A DNA stretch of 64,000 nucleotides from Rhodobacteraceae bacterium F11138 (GTDB taxonomy: Bacteria > Pseudomonadota > Alphaproteobacteria > Rhodobacterales > Rhodobacteraceae). Of the stretch, positions 7,516-15,650 are shown one piece after another. The notes beneath the pieces were generated by a model. That model was not told the DNA's origin. It did not search any database and saw only the letters and a program-made list of their open reading frames with translations. A program made the translations under genes and the position numbers. Location of the stretch: contig JAEKDP010000002.1 of assembly GCA_016521575.1 (NCBI GenBank), forward strand, positions 596,098-660,097. Direction: 5' to 3'. Each line of letters opens with the position of its first letter. Position 1 is the first letter of the stretch.

Positions 7516-9104
7516 AACCGCGCGCGACCATCTGGGTCGCGGGGGCGGGCGGGTCCATCATGGCTCATCTCGTGCTGTTCGCGGCCCTGTCCGTTGCCCT
7601 GCGCCCGGACCCGGTCGAACAACAGAACATGCCGTCGAGCGCGCTGGATGTTCAGTCCTATCGGCTGAACCGGACCCCTGCGCCCGAACGCCCGGCCACG
7701 CCGGAGACCGCAAAACAATCCGCTGTCGAAACAAAAAACATGGCCGCCGGATCCATTCCGCAATCGCAGGCGCATGCGGCGCAGATCAGCGATGTCGACC
7801 TGCAGCCCCTGCCGGGCGATCCCGGACCGGCGCACCCGGTCAAAGGGCGGAGCCAAAGATTGGACGACACCAGGGTCGACGCAAAACAGCTGGCCAGCGC
7901 CGGTAAAATCCCGGCCAAACAACTGATCGCGGCTGAAAGCACCGGGGCAGATCTGGCGACCCAATCGCCGGCCGCACCCCCGGTGGATCGGGTTTCGGCG
8001 CAAGTTCAAGCCGCCTCTGCCATTGCGATGCCCGCGCAAACCATCGCGCCCGCCCATTCGGGCACACCGGTCGCTCTGGCCGCCCGACCGCAGCACGCCG
8101 ACAAGGCGCAGACCACCCAGGCCGGCACCACCCAGGCGCCGGTCGTGGCGGCCAATGCACGGCCCACACCGACCGCACATGCCCAAGGCCCGCCCGCGGC
8201 ACGGGCAGAGGCGGCGGCAGTCCCGGCGGCTTTGGTTCAGGCAGCGCCCCGTTCCGCCGCCCGGTTGCCGCATGATGCGCAACAACTGACCGCCGCTTTG
8301 GCCTTTTCCGGCAAACAGGACGGAGATATCGACCCCACATCGCTGGCCGCGTTTCAGGGCTTCGTGCGCCCCGATGACATATCCGGCGCGGCGGATGGTT
8401 TGCGCGACGGTCTGGCCGCGCTTCTGGCCCAGATCCCCTGCGCCCGCCTTCAGGTTGGTTTCGATCCGGACATTGCCACCCTTCAGGTCAATGGCCATGT
8501 GCCCCAGGGCGATCTGCGCGGGCCTCTGCTGTCGGCGTTGCGGGACAGAATGGGCGCGGATATTGCGATTTCAGACAAGATACTGATCCTGCCGCATCCC
8601 CAATGCGCCGCTTTGACCGGGATCGCAGACGTTGGGTTGCCTCAATCGACCGACCAGATCACCAACCCGTTGTTGATCGGTGCCGACACCCATGCCCGGG
8701 TCCTGGATTTCATCAAGGACGATCGGCTGTTCTTTGAGCTTACCGCGCCAGAGTACGACGCCTATATCTATGTCGATTATTTCGATGCGGGCGGCAACGT
8801 GCTGCATCTGGCCCCCAACGCTCAAACTCCGCTGCGTTTGGTTGCCGCCGAAAGTCCGGTTCGCATAGGTGCCCGCACACCGGACGAACCGGGCCTGCAG
8901 ATTGCGATCGGGCCGCCCTATGGACAAGAGATCGCAGTCGCCTTTGCCGCCTCGGCCCCGCTGTATGAAGGAGTGCGGCCACTTGTCGAATCCGCACCCG
9001 CCTATCTGGACTGGTTGAAGTCTCGCGTGACACAGGCGCGGGCAGAAAACCCGGACTTCAAGGGAGAATGGGTTTATTTCTTTGTCACCACGGCCGAGCA
9101 ATAA
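7512..9104 (+). CDS. TonB-like periplasm-spanning protein with DUF4384-like C-terminus
   Basis: This 530-residue protein starts with a short cytoplasmic tail and one membrane helix (GSIMAHLVLFAALSVAL, about residues 14-30). About 250 residues rich in Ala, Pro, Thr and Gln follow, which would span the periplasm. The C-terminal region has two parts: about 280-390, and a DUF4384-like domain with DDRLFFELTAPEYDAYIYVD and GEWVYFFVTT at the end. The architecture matches TonB/TolA energy transducers, though a canonical TonB C-terminal domain is not recognised. The gene overlaps the second exbD-like gene by ATGA and ends 9 bases from the convergent caspase-like gene. Role inferred: it carries force from the motor to an outer-membrane or T6SS-associated partner. 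Confidence 0.75.
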   Translation: MKPRATIWVAGAGGSIMAHLVLFAALSVALRPDPVEQQNMPSSALDVQSYRLNRTPAPERPATPETAKQSAVETKNMAAGSIPQSQAHAAQISDVDLQPLPGDPGPAHPVKGRSQRLDDTRVDAKQLASAGKIPAKQLIAAESTGADLATQSPAAPPVDRVSAQVQAASAIAMPAQTIAPAHSGTPVALAARPQHADKAQTTQAGTTQAPVVAANARPTPTAHAQGPPAARAEAAAVPAALVQAAPRSAARLPHDAQQLTAALAFSGKQDGDIDPTSLAAFQGFVRPDDISGAADGLRDGLAALLAQIPCARLQVGFDPDIATLQVNGHVPQGDLRGPLLSALRDRMGADIAISDKILILPHPQCAALTGIADVGLPQSTDQITNPLLIGADTHARVLDFIKDDRLFFELTAPEYDAYIYVDYFDAGGNVLHLAPNAQTPLRLVAAESPVRIGARTPDEPGLQIAIGPPYGQEIAVAFAASAPLYEGVRPLVESAPAYLDWLKSRVTQARAENPDFKGEWVYFFVTTAEQ

Positions 9105-9113
9105 GTGCGCCGG

Positions 9114-10589
9114 TCACTTGCAACCGCCGGCCGCCCAGGTCTTGAGATGGCGTTTCAATGCCCCACCGAACGGATGCTTCTTGTCCAGCGACCGCTGCAT
9201 GTTCAGGCTGAGATAGGAATTCGCCTGGGTGCAAAGACGATCCTGTGTCCACTGATGGCAGTTGGAACAGCTCTTGTCCTTCCAATAGGCTTCAGGCAGC
9301 CCTTCGATCGGCGGATAGAGCGGCGAACCTTGCACCAGTTCGGCTATCGAACGTCCGGAAATAGCCGGCTGATCCGAGGCCAGCACCGTGTCGAATGTAA
9401 TCGAGCCGGGTTCCGCTTCAGGCTCCGGTGCCGGGGTGGCGGCGATCTCTGGTTCGGGCGTCACGCCTTCACCCACCGGGTCCTGGCCGGACTGCTTCTG
9501 CAACGCGGCCAGTTCCTGGCTGGCGAATTCGGCAAAAACGCCCTGCGGGAAAGCATCAAGATAGGATTGATAGCCTTCGATACTGCCCGCCGCCTGCGCG
9601 CTCTCGAACATTTTCTGCTCGGTCTCCGACGGCCCCTGGGCTGCGGGTGCCGGCTTCGCAGGCGCGGGATCGGACAGTTCCTTTTCCATCAGGACCGCCA
9701 GTAATTTACGCGCATCACCGGCATATTTTCCGTCAGAATACCCCCGCAGGAACAACATGATCTGCACCGGATCCCCCGACGCCTGCACCGAATTCCACAA
9801 CTGCAGCTCTTGCAGTTCTTCCGAGCTCATCGGTTCTTTTTCGGCGAAAACGAAATCGCTTGTCAGCGAGGACGCGTCCCACGGTGTCTGCTTGCCGCCG
9901 GTCTGATCGATCACTTCGACGCGGACCTTCTTGAACATCTGCTCGATCCGCACACCCGGGGTCGTCATCTGACGGGCCAGCGCATGGGTGAAGGGGCTGT
10001 TGTCTTCCAGACCGTCCAGCGCAACACCCCCGGGCGCCGTGGCATAGGCCAGAAAGGTGCCGGTCGGGGCCTGCATCTCGGCCAGGCCATTGTCATTGAA
10101 GTCCGGGATATCGCTGAACGGATTGTTGCGGCAGGCGTCCAGAATAACGATGTTTGTCTTGTTGCGCGCCGAAAACATCTGACGCAGAACGGATTGCGCT
10201 TCGACCGCGACAAGATCCAGATCGGCGGCATCATTCAGCGCCACATCAACCGGCAACAGATAGTTCGTGCCAAACGACTGCACCCCATGCCCGGCATAGT
10301 AGAACAGCCCGGTCGCCTCCGGACCCGCATTGCGCAGATCGCGACCGAACTGGGCAATACCGCGTTTCATCGCGGTCTGGTCCGCATCCAGCAGCAGGGT
10401 GACCCGAAAATCCAGTTCTTCAAGCGTTTCAGAGATCAGCCGCGCATCCTGTGACGGGTTGTCCAGCGGCGACACCGTGCCATAGGATGAATTGCCAACC
10501 ACCAGGGCCAGACGATCCTGGGCCATCAGCTGTGTGGCCGTAAACACCAGAAGGATGCAGATGAAGCTTAGGGCTTTTCGCACTGACAA
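9114..10589 (-). CDS. Exported caspase-family (C14) protease
   Basis: This 491-residue protein has a signal peptide (residues 1-23, ending in LMAQ-D) and a caspase-fold domain. The fold starts at RLALVVGNSSYG and carries the catalytic His101 in YYAGHG and Cys153 in LDACRNNPF. The dyad is intact, so it is probably an active Arg/Lys-preferring peptidase of the bacterial metacaspase/orthocaspase type. Residues about 270-430 form an acidic and Pro-rich linker. The C-terminal 50 residues hold four cysteines, including a CSNCH motif at 441-445 that has the form of a c-type haem site. It converges on the TonB-like gene and is divergent from the YceI-OmpA gene; relation to the T6SS is inferred from position only. 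Confidence 0.85.
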   Translation of the reverse strand: MSVRKALSFICILLVFTATQLMAQDRLALVVGNSSYGTVSPLDNPSQDARLISETLEELDFRVTLLLDADQTAMKRGIAQFGRDLRNAGPEATGLFYYAGHGVQSFGTNYLLPVDVALNDAADLDLVAVEAQSVLRQMFSARNKTNIVILDACRNNPFSDIPDFNDNGLAEMQAPTGTFLAYATAPGGVALDGLEDNSPFTHALARQMTTPGVRIEQMFKKVRVEVIDQTGGKQTPWDASSLTSDFVFAEKEPMSSEELQELQLWNSVQASGDPVQIMLFLRGYSDGKYAGDARKLLAVLMEKELSDPAPAKPAPAAQGPSETEQKMFESAQAAGSIEGYQSYLDAFPQGVFAEFASQELAALQKQSGQDPVGEGVTPEPEIAATPAPEPEAEPGSITFDTVLASDQPAISGRSIAELVQGSPLYPPIEGLPEAYWKDKSCSNCHQWTQDRLCTQANSYLSLNMQRSLDKKHPFGGALKRHLKTWAAGGCK

Positions 10590-10793
10590 TTCCTGTATTC
10601 CCGTCGCAGCACCCGATTGTCGTCAAGCGTTCGTGCCGGACCGGTTGTTCCGAGTGGTCTGTTTGTATTGAGTATTTGCAATACAACTATCGCTTTTCTT
10701 CTTAATGGGTGCAAGTTTCCTGTTACTGTGTTCAAATGGTGCCATCCATTTGTGTAGAAATCCTTTTTGTCGATCAGAAAAACAGGGACTGAC
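10590..10793. promoter_or_regulatory. Divergent promoter region with two palindromes
   Basis: This 204-base region separates the divergent caspase-like and YceI-OmpA genes and is clearly richer in A+T than its surroundings. It holds two perfect inverted repeats. The first is TTGTATTG at 10663-10670 with CAATACAA at 10679-10686. The second is CAAATGG at 10733-10739 with CCATTTG at 10746-10752. Both have the size of operators for dimeric regulators. The second lies about 40 bases before the YceI-OmpA start. No regulator gene is adjacent, so the binding protein is unknown. Confidence 0.5.
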
Positions 10794-11870
10794 ATGATGA
10801 CCTTCCTCGCGCGCCGGGCGCTGCTGCCGATCCTTCTTGGGTTCACGATCCTGCTGACTGTCGTGGCCGGGGCCCAGGCCCAAAGCGCCGATCCGTTCGA
10901 GAACGGCTGGGTCCTGGATGCCGAAGCCTCTGAGTTGCGTTTCATGTCGATCAAGAAAGGAAACCTGGCCGAAACCAACAAATTCGCGACGATCAGCGGG
11001 CTGATCACACAGGATGGCAAGGCCCAGATCCGGGTTCTTATGGACTCGGTCGATACCAAGGTCGACTTGCGCAACGTGCGGATGCGGTTTCTGTTCTTCG
11101 AAACCTTCCTGCATCCTGAAACCACGATCACGGTCGATCTGGATCCGGCGCAATTGACCGATCTGCACACGACACGGCGCAAGATGATCGATGTGGAATA
11201 CACCCTGTCCCTGCATGGTGTGACCGTCACCAAGACCGCAGAAGTTGCAGTCACCCTGATCAGCAACGACCGGGTGACGGTTTCCACCACCACACCGATC
11301 GCTGTCACCCTGGCCGAACACAATCTGGAAGAAGGGCGCACCAAACTGCAGGAAGCCGCCAATGTCGATATCGCCCCGCTGGGCGTGGTCAGCTTCGATT
11401 TCGTGTTCGATCGTTCCAGCCCAGGCACACCACCCGACACCGCCGTTCTGACGAACGTTGTTGCGCCGGGGTCCGCTGCATTGGAAACCAAGGGCAATCT
11501 GGATCGCGAGGCCTGCGTCGGTCGGTTTGAGATCCTGTCGCGCACCGGAAATATCTACTTCAACACCGGCAGTGCCCGGCTGGACACCAAGAGCACCCCG
11601 CTGCTGGACAACCTGCATGACATCGTCGAACGTTGCCCGGATCTGAACATCGAGATCGGCGGCCACACGGATTCGGATGGCAGCGACACCGCCAACCAGC
11701 GTCTCAGCGAACGCCGGGCCGCCTCTGTCGCGTCCTATCTGCAATCCAAAGGGATTTCGGCCACACGCATGACCGTCGTGGGGTATGGCGAAGCCAGGCC
11801 GCTGGTGGACAACACCACGGCACAAAACAAGGCCAGGAATCGTCGCATCGAATTTTCTGTAATCAACTGA
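10794..11870 (+). CDS. YceI-like domain fused to an OmpA peptidoglycan-binding domain
   Basis: This 358-residue exported protein has a signal peptide (about residues 1-28, ending AGAQAQ). A YceI-like beta-barrel region covers about 35-215 (WVLDAEASELRFMSIKKG, then RFLFFETFLHPETTITV). An OmpA C-terminal domain follows at about 235-358. The OmpA part carries IEIGGHTDSDGSDTANQRLS and ERRAASV, the diaminopimelate-contacting Asp/Arg pattern, so it should bind peptidoglycan. YceI domains bind isoprenoid or lipid-like ligands in characterised relatives. The start is the ATG at 10794, five bases beyond CAGGGA; a second ATG follows immediately. A terminator-like hairpin follows the gene. The combination suggests a cell-wall-anchored lipid-binding periplasmic protein. 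Confidence 0.85.
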   Translation: MMTFLARRALLPILLGFTILLTVVAGAQAQSADPFENGWVLDAEASELRFMSIKKGNLAETNKFATISGLITQDGKAQIRVLMDSVDTKVDLRNVRMRFLFFETFLHPETTITVDLDPAQLTDLHTTRRKMIDVEYTLSLHGVTVTKTAEVAVTLISNDRVTVSTTTPIAVTLAEHNLEEGRTKLQEAANVDIAPLGVVSFDFVFDRSSPGTPPDTAVLTNVVAPGSAALETKGNLDREACVGRFEILSRTGNIYFNTGSARLDTKSTPLLDNLHDIVERCPDLNIEIGGHTDSDGSDTANQRLSERRAASVASYLQSKGISATRMTVVGYGEARPLVDNTTAQNKARNRRIEFSVIN

Positions 11871-11899
11871 ACACGGCTTTCACGCCACCAGACAGGCCT

Positions 11900-11935
11900 T
11901 CCGGCTGCGCCATGCGGCCGGACGGTGTCGTTTTT
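11900..11935 (+). terminator. Probable terminator of the YceI-OmpA gene
   Basis: TCCGGCTGC (11900-11908) pairs with GCGGCCGGA (11914-11922), with one G-T pair, and is followed eight bases later by GTTTTT. It starts 29 bases after the stop codon. The gap between stem and T tract is longer than ideal, so the call is moderate. Confidence 0.5.
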
Positions 11936-11970
11936 CGCCCTCTTCGATAAATTCCATCCGGATCCGCTTC

Positions 11971-13002
11971 GTGACTGTCTCTCCTGCCAACACCAAGGTT
12001 CTGATCACCGGCACAGCCGGGTTCATCGGCTTTCATCTTGCACGCCTGCTGCTGAACGAAGGCTACAGGGTGCACGGATATGACGGGATGACGGATTACT
12101 ACGACGTCACGCTGAAATGCCGACGCCATCAGTTGCTGCTGCAGTCCCGCGGTTTCAGCGCCACCGAGGCGCAGCTGGAAGACGCCGGGACACTCCAGCA
12201 GGTCGCGGACGACTTTGCCCCTGACGTGATCGTTCACCTGGCCGGTCAGGCCGGTGTCCGCTATTCGCTGGAAGCGCCACGGTCTTATCTGGACAGCAAT
12301 GTCATCGGCACGTTCAACGTGATGGAAGCCGCGCGCCGACTGCAGGTCCGGCATCTGTTGATGGCGTCAACCTCGTCGATATATGGCGCGAACGAAGACA
12401 TGCCCTTTGCCGAGACCGACAAGGCCGACGGACAACTGACGATTTATGCGGCGACCAAGAAGGCCAACGAAAGCATGGCGCACGCCTATGCGCATCTGTG
12501 GAACCTGCCGACCACCATGTTCCGGTTCTTTACCGTCTACGGCCCCTGGGGGCGGCCCGATCTGGCCTATTTCAAGTTCACCCGCGCCATTCTGAATGGA
12601 GAGCCGATCGACGTCTACAACAACGGGGACATGTACCGCGACTTTACCTATGTCGAAGATCTGGTGCATGGCATCCGCCTGTTGATTGACGTGGTACCTG
12701 AACGCCCCGCTTCTGCCGCAGAGATCGACGAAGGCGACAGCCTGTCGCCGGTCGCGCCCTATCGCGTGGTCAACATCGGCAATTCGGAAAAGGTGCGCCT
12801 GCTGGATTTCATCGCAGCCATAGAGGACAGCCTGGGGATGAAGGCTCAGCGCAATTATATGGGCATGCAGAAAGGCGACGTCCCGGCGACCTGGGCCAAC
12901 GCGGACCTGTTGCGCCGGCTGACCGGATACGCCCCGCGCACCACCCTGCGCGATGGCTTGCGCGCATTCGTCGACTGGTATCGCGACTATTACCGGATCT
13001 GA
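11971..13002 (+). CDS. NAD-dependent epimerase, UDP-glucuronate 4-epimerase type
   Basis: This 343-residue short-chain dehydrogenase/epimerase has the Rossmann motif TGTAGFIGFH at residues 13-22. The catalytic Ser/Tyr/Lys set appears in STSSIYG and in YAATKKANE. The segment RFFTVYGPWGRPDLAYFKFT is characteristic of UDP-glucuronate 4-epimerases such as LspL and related capsule enzymes. The expected reaction is interconversion of UDP-glucuronate and UDP-galacturonate for surface polysaccharide. The start is a GTG at 11971. It is monocistronic here, but an initiating sugar transferase lies 5 kb away, which supports a polysaccharide role. Exact substrate is uncertain within the family. Confidence 0.88.
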   Translation: MTVSPANTKVLITGTAGFIGFHLARLLLNEGYRVHGYDGMTDYYDVTLKCRRHQLLLQSRGFSATEAQLEDAGTLQQVADDFAPDVIVHLAGQAGVRYSLEAPRSYLDSNVIGTFNVMEAARRLQVRHLLMASTSSIYGANEDMPFAETDKADGQLTIYAATKKANESMAHAYAHLWNLPTTMFRFFTVYGPWGRPDLAYFKFTRAILNGEPIDVYNNGDMYRDFTYVEDLVHGIRLLIDVVPERPASAAEIDEGDSLSPVAPYRVVNIGNSEKVRLLDFIAAIEDSLGMKAQRNYMGMQKGDVPATWANADLLRRLTGYAPRTTLRDGLRAFVDWYRDYYRI

Positions 13003-13023
13003 CGCCCCTGCCCGGGCACAGAT

Positions 13024-14604
13024 TCAGTCCTGTTGGCCGAACACCCGGTATTCCAACAGGGGCATCTTCTTGGGGTTCGACGGGATTTGATACGTGACCT
13101 CACGCCCATCCACCAGATTTCCTTTGGCGTCGAACCGGGTCACCGCTGCGCCCTGATCCCGCGTCCAGCCCGCCAATGTCCCGTCCGGCAGATAGGACAG
13201 CCGGTCGACCCAAGGGGCCGACCAATGCAGCAGCGGATCGTAATAGGCCCCCCGCCCGATCGCGTCATAGTCAATCCGCGCCAGGCGCATCATCCCGTCC
13301 GGTCCGGGCTCGTAGGTGCGTTCCTGATGGGTTGGAAAGCTGACCGAAATCATTGCCGGGGCGCTGTCGACGCGTCCGTTCCAGGCAAACACCCCGATAT
13401 CCACCCTTGACGTCTGGCGGGCGGCGTCATCGGTGCTGCGTGCCGGCAACAGGAACATATCATGCCAGTTCAAGGTGATGCGGGCCGAGGTCGCCGCAGG
13501 ATCCAGCGGTTTGATCCTGACGCGTTCGGGATCGCCGCGCAGCAAGACCCAGTCGAACCGCAATTCGCGCCCATTGGGGTCCTTGGTTTGCTCTGCGCTG
13601 ACGATCATCTCGCGTTGCCATTCCAGATTGCGCCAGATCCGGGCGATGGCCGAAGGTGTGTCGAACAGATGTTCGTCCCTGCCCGCCAGCCCGGCCTTGT
13701 TTGCAAACCCGTCCTCAACAATGTTCAGACGCACCATCGGCGGGATGTCTTCGGGCCGCAGGGCCGCGGCCTGACCGATCATGCGCCCCGGTTGCAGCCA
13801 TTCGGACATGAACACCGTCGGATGGGCCGCAGCCGACAGATATGTGTCGCGCGAACGCACCATGCCCAGATTTCGCCGCAGCAGCATCTGCAGCGTCGGG
13901 ACGATCAGACCGGTCTCTTCCAACGCCTGGCGCGTATCAGCAGGCAAAGCCGCCAGCGACATCGCGACGGCCGAAAGGAACGGCTTGTCCGACCCTGACG
14001 ATCCCTGACTGACCAACGTATAGGGCCAGTTGGCCGGGTACATGTCGACCGCATCATGATCCCGATGCTCGGGATAGACATACAGGCTGTTTGCCACATA
14101 GTCGCGATAGGCTTGCGCCGGCCCCCCGGGCGTGGTCATCGCCAGCCGGACCTGGCTGCGGGCGCGCAACCCTGCCGTCAGCGCGGTCGAGGAATTCCCG
14201 AACACCGTGGCCGGGATCAGAATCCGCCCCGCCAACCCGTAATCCAGCCCCCGCCGTTTGAGTTCTTCATCATAGGTCAGAAATGTCAGGTTCGGGAACA
14301 ACGACCGCTTGAGCGCGGAATGATCGCGGTCCCGGTTGTCGTAAAGCAACCCGCCAAAGCCCTGCGAAACCCCGCGCGCGATCAACCCCTGCAGTTGACG
14401 CGCTTCGGCGGACTGAAGGTTCGGATCGACCGCGGGAAGATCGGGGTTTGCGGGCAAGCCCTTGATGTCCGGTGCAATCAGTGGTCCGGTCCCGATCCGG
14501 CGCAGATCCTTCGCGCCCAGCATCAGATCCGCTGTCTGTCCCGCCCCTGCAATACAGACCACGCAGGCCGCAATCGTTGTCATCCTGATGGTCAAAGGTC
14601 TCAT
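13024..14604 (-). CDS. Large exported protein of unknown function
   Basis: This is a 526-residue protein that I do not assign to a family. The ATG at 14604 gives a good signal peptide (MRPLTIRMTTIAACVVCIAG, cut near GQTA-D); the longer frame upstream has no plausible leader. The mature part is rich in Arg, Trp, Tyr and Pro and contains GGLLYDNRDRDHSALKR, YPANWPYTLVSQGSSGSDK and LRFDWVLLRGDPERV. It looks like a soluble periplasmic protein with beta-sheet content, possibly a polysaccharide- or murein-acting factor, but no catalytic motif is identifiable. It converges on the epimerase gene with a 21-base gap and is divergent from the rhomboid gene. Confidence 0.75.
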   Translation of the reverse strand: MRPLTIRMTTIAACVVCIAGAGQTADLMLGAKDLRRIGTGPLIAPDIKGLPANPDLPAVDPNLQSAEARQLQGLIARGVSQGFGGLLYDNRDRDHSALKRSLFPNLTFLTYDEELKRRGLDYGLAGRILIPATVFGNSSTALTAGLRARSQVRLAMTTPGGPAQAYRDYVANSLYVYPEHRDHDAVDMYPANWPYTLVSQGSSGSDKPFLSAVAMSLAALPADTRQALEETGLIVPTLQMLLRRNLGMVRSRDTYLSAAAHPTVFMSEWLQPGRMIGQAAALRPEDIPPMVRLNIVEDGFANKAGLAGRDEHLFDTPSAIARIWRNLEWQREMIVSAEQTKDPNGRELRFDWVLLRGDPERVRIKPLDPAATSARITLNWHDMFLLPARSTDDAARQTSRVDIGVFAWNGRVDSAPAMISVSFPTHQERTYEPGPDGMMRLARIDYDAIGRGAYYDPLLHWSAPWVDRLSYLPDGTLAGWTRDQGAAVTRFDAKGNLVDGREVTYQIPSNPKKMPLLEYRVFGQQD

Positions 14605-14801
14605 CCCTTGTTCCGATCCCCACCGACGGGTCGATCTGATGCTCGCGCGCCACGACATCCGATCGGTACGGTCGGCCAACGCGGCAATCCCAGTGCATTC
14701 CGTGATTGAATTCAACCCGCACCGTCTATGAATTCCTTGGACTCCCTGTGTTTTTTGCCGCGCCCCTTGCCGTTTGGCCGACGAGACGGCAAACAAAAGA
14801 C

Positions 14802-15479
14802 ATGCCGGGGCAGGAAGAAACCGCGATTCGACCCGAACGTCAGCCTGCTGGGTCCTGGCGGCCCTCGGCGGTTGTCATGGTCCTGCTCTTGTTGAATTGC
14901 GGCATCGAAATGATCTTGCTGGCCGCCGACAACGGATTGATCGGCACGACGCGGTGGCGATCCCAAGCCTATCAATACGGCGCTTTCTGGACCGGTCTTC
15001 TGGACAACTGGCGGCCGAACTATCCCGCGCAACCCTGGCTTATGTTCGTAACTTATCAGGTGCTGCACGCCAGCCTGACACATCTTCTGGGCAACATGCT
15101 GATCCTGCTCCTGGTGGGCCGAATTCTTGTGCAGCGAGTCGGTCAACTCTGGTTTGCGGTGTTCTATCTGGTGTCCGGAATCGGAGGCGGGCTGGGGTTT
15201 GCGCTGCTTGCCAGCAGCGCACAGCCCATGGTCGGCGCGTCCGGTGCCTTGTTCGGGCTGGTCGGTGCCTGGAAATGGCAGGACTGGTTCATCAACAGCC
15301 AGCAAGGCAGCAGCCGCCGGGCGTTGATACTGGATGTCGTCGGTCTGATTGTGCTGAATGCCCTGTTCTGGGCAATCCAGGACGGCCAGCTTGCGTGGGA
15401 GGCCCATCTGGGCGGGTTTCTGACCGGGTGGCTGATCGCGACGCTGGTTCTGCCAAGGCACCTTCCGGGACGGTCCTGA
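14802..15479 (+). CDS. Rhomboid-family intramembrane serine protease
   Basis: This 225-residue polytopic membrane protein has the rhomboid catalytic core. The serine motif GASGALFG lies in one helix (Ser at about residue 148), and the partner His lies in EAHLGGFLTG in a later helix. An upstream HASLTHLLGNM matches the loop and helix around the conserved HxxxN positions. Rhomboids cut single-pass membrane proteins inside the bilayer. The ATG at 14802 starts at MPGQEE; the longer frame upstream adds an unlikely extension. It has no operon partner and is divergent from the unknown exported protein. Confidence 0.88.
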   Translation: MPGQEETAIRPERQPAGSWRPSAVVMVLLLLNCGIEMILLAADNGLIGTTRWRSQAYQYGAFWTGLLDNWRPNYPAQPWLMFVTYQVLHASLTHLLGNMLILLLVGRILVQRVGQLWFAVFYLVSGIGGGLGFALLASSAQPMVGASGALFGLVGAWKWQDWFINSQQGSSRRALILDVVGLIVLNALFWAIQDGQLAWEAHLGGFLTGWLIATLVLPRHLPGRS

Positions 15480-15580
15480 ACCGGGCCTGAACCGGGCGCT
15501 TTGCGCCGCGTGAAACGCCGCAGCATTTCACCCACGGTCGGGTTCTGGCCCCCACACCCGGCGCGGGCAAGAACGGCACA

Positions 15581-15624
15581 GAAAAACGCCCCCCACATCC
15601 GTTCAGGCCGTGAGGGGCGTTTCA
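15581..15624 (-). terminator. Terminator of the TPR lipoprotein gene
   Basis: On the minus strand AAACGCCCC pairs with GGGGCGTTT across a loop of about 18 bases and is followed by a short T run (TTTTTC). It begins about 27 bases past the stop of the TPR gene on the same strand, the position expected for an intrinsic terminator. Confidence 0.7.
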
Positions 15625-15650
15625 GTTTTCCCGCACCTGTCGTCAACGCA

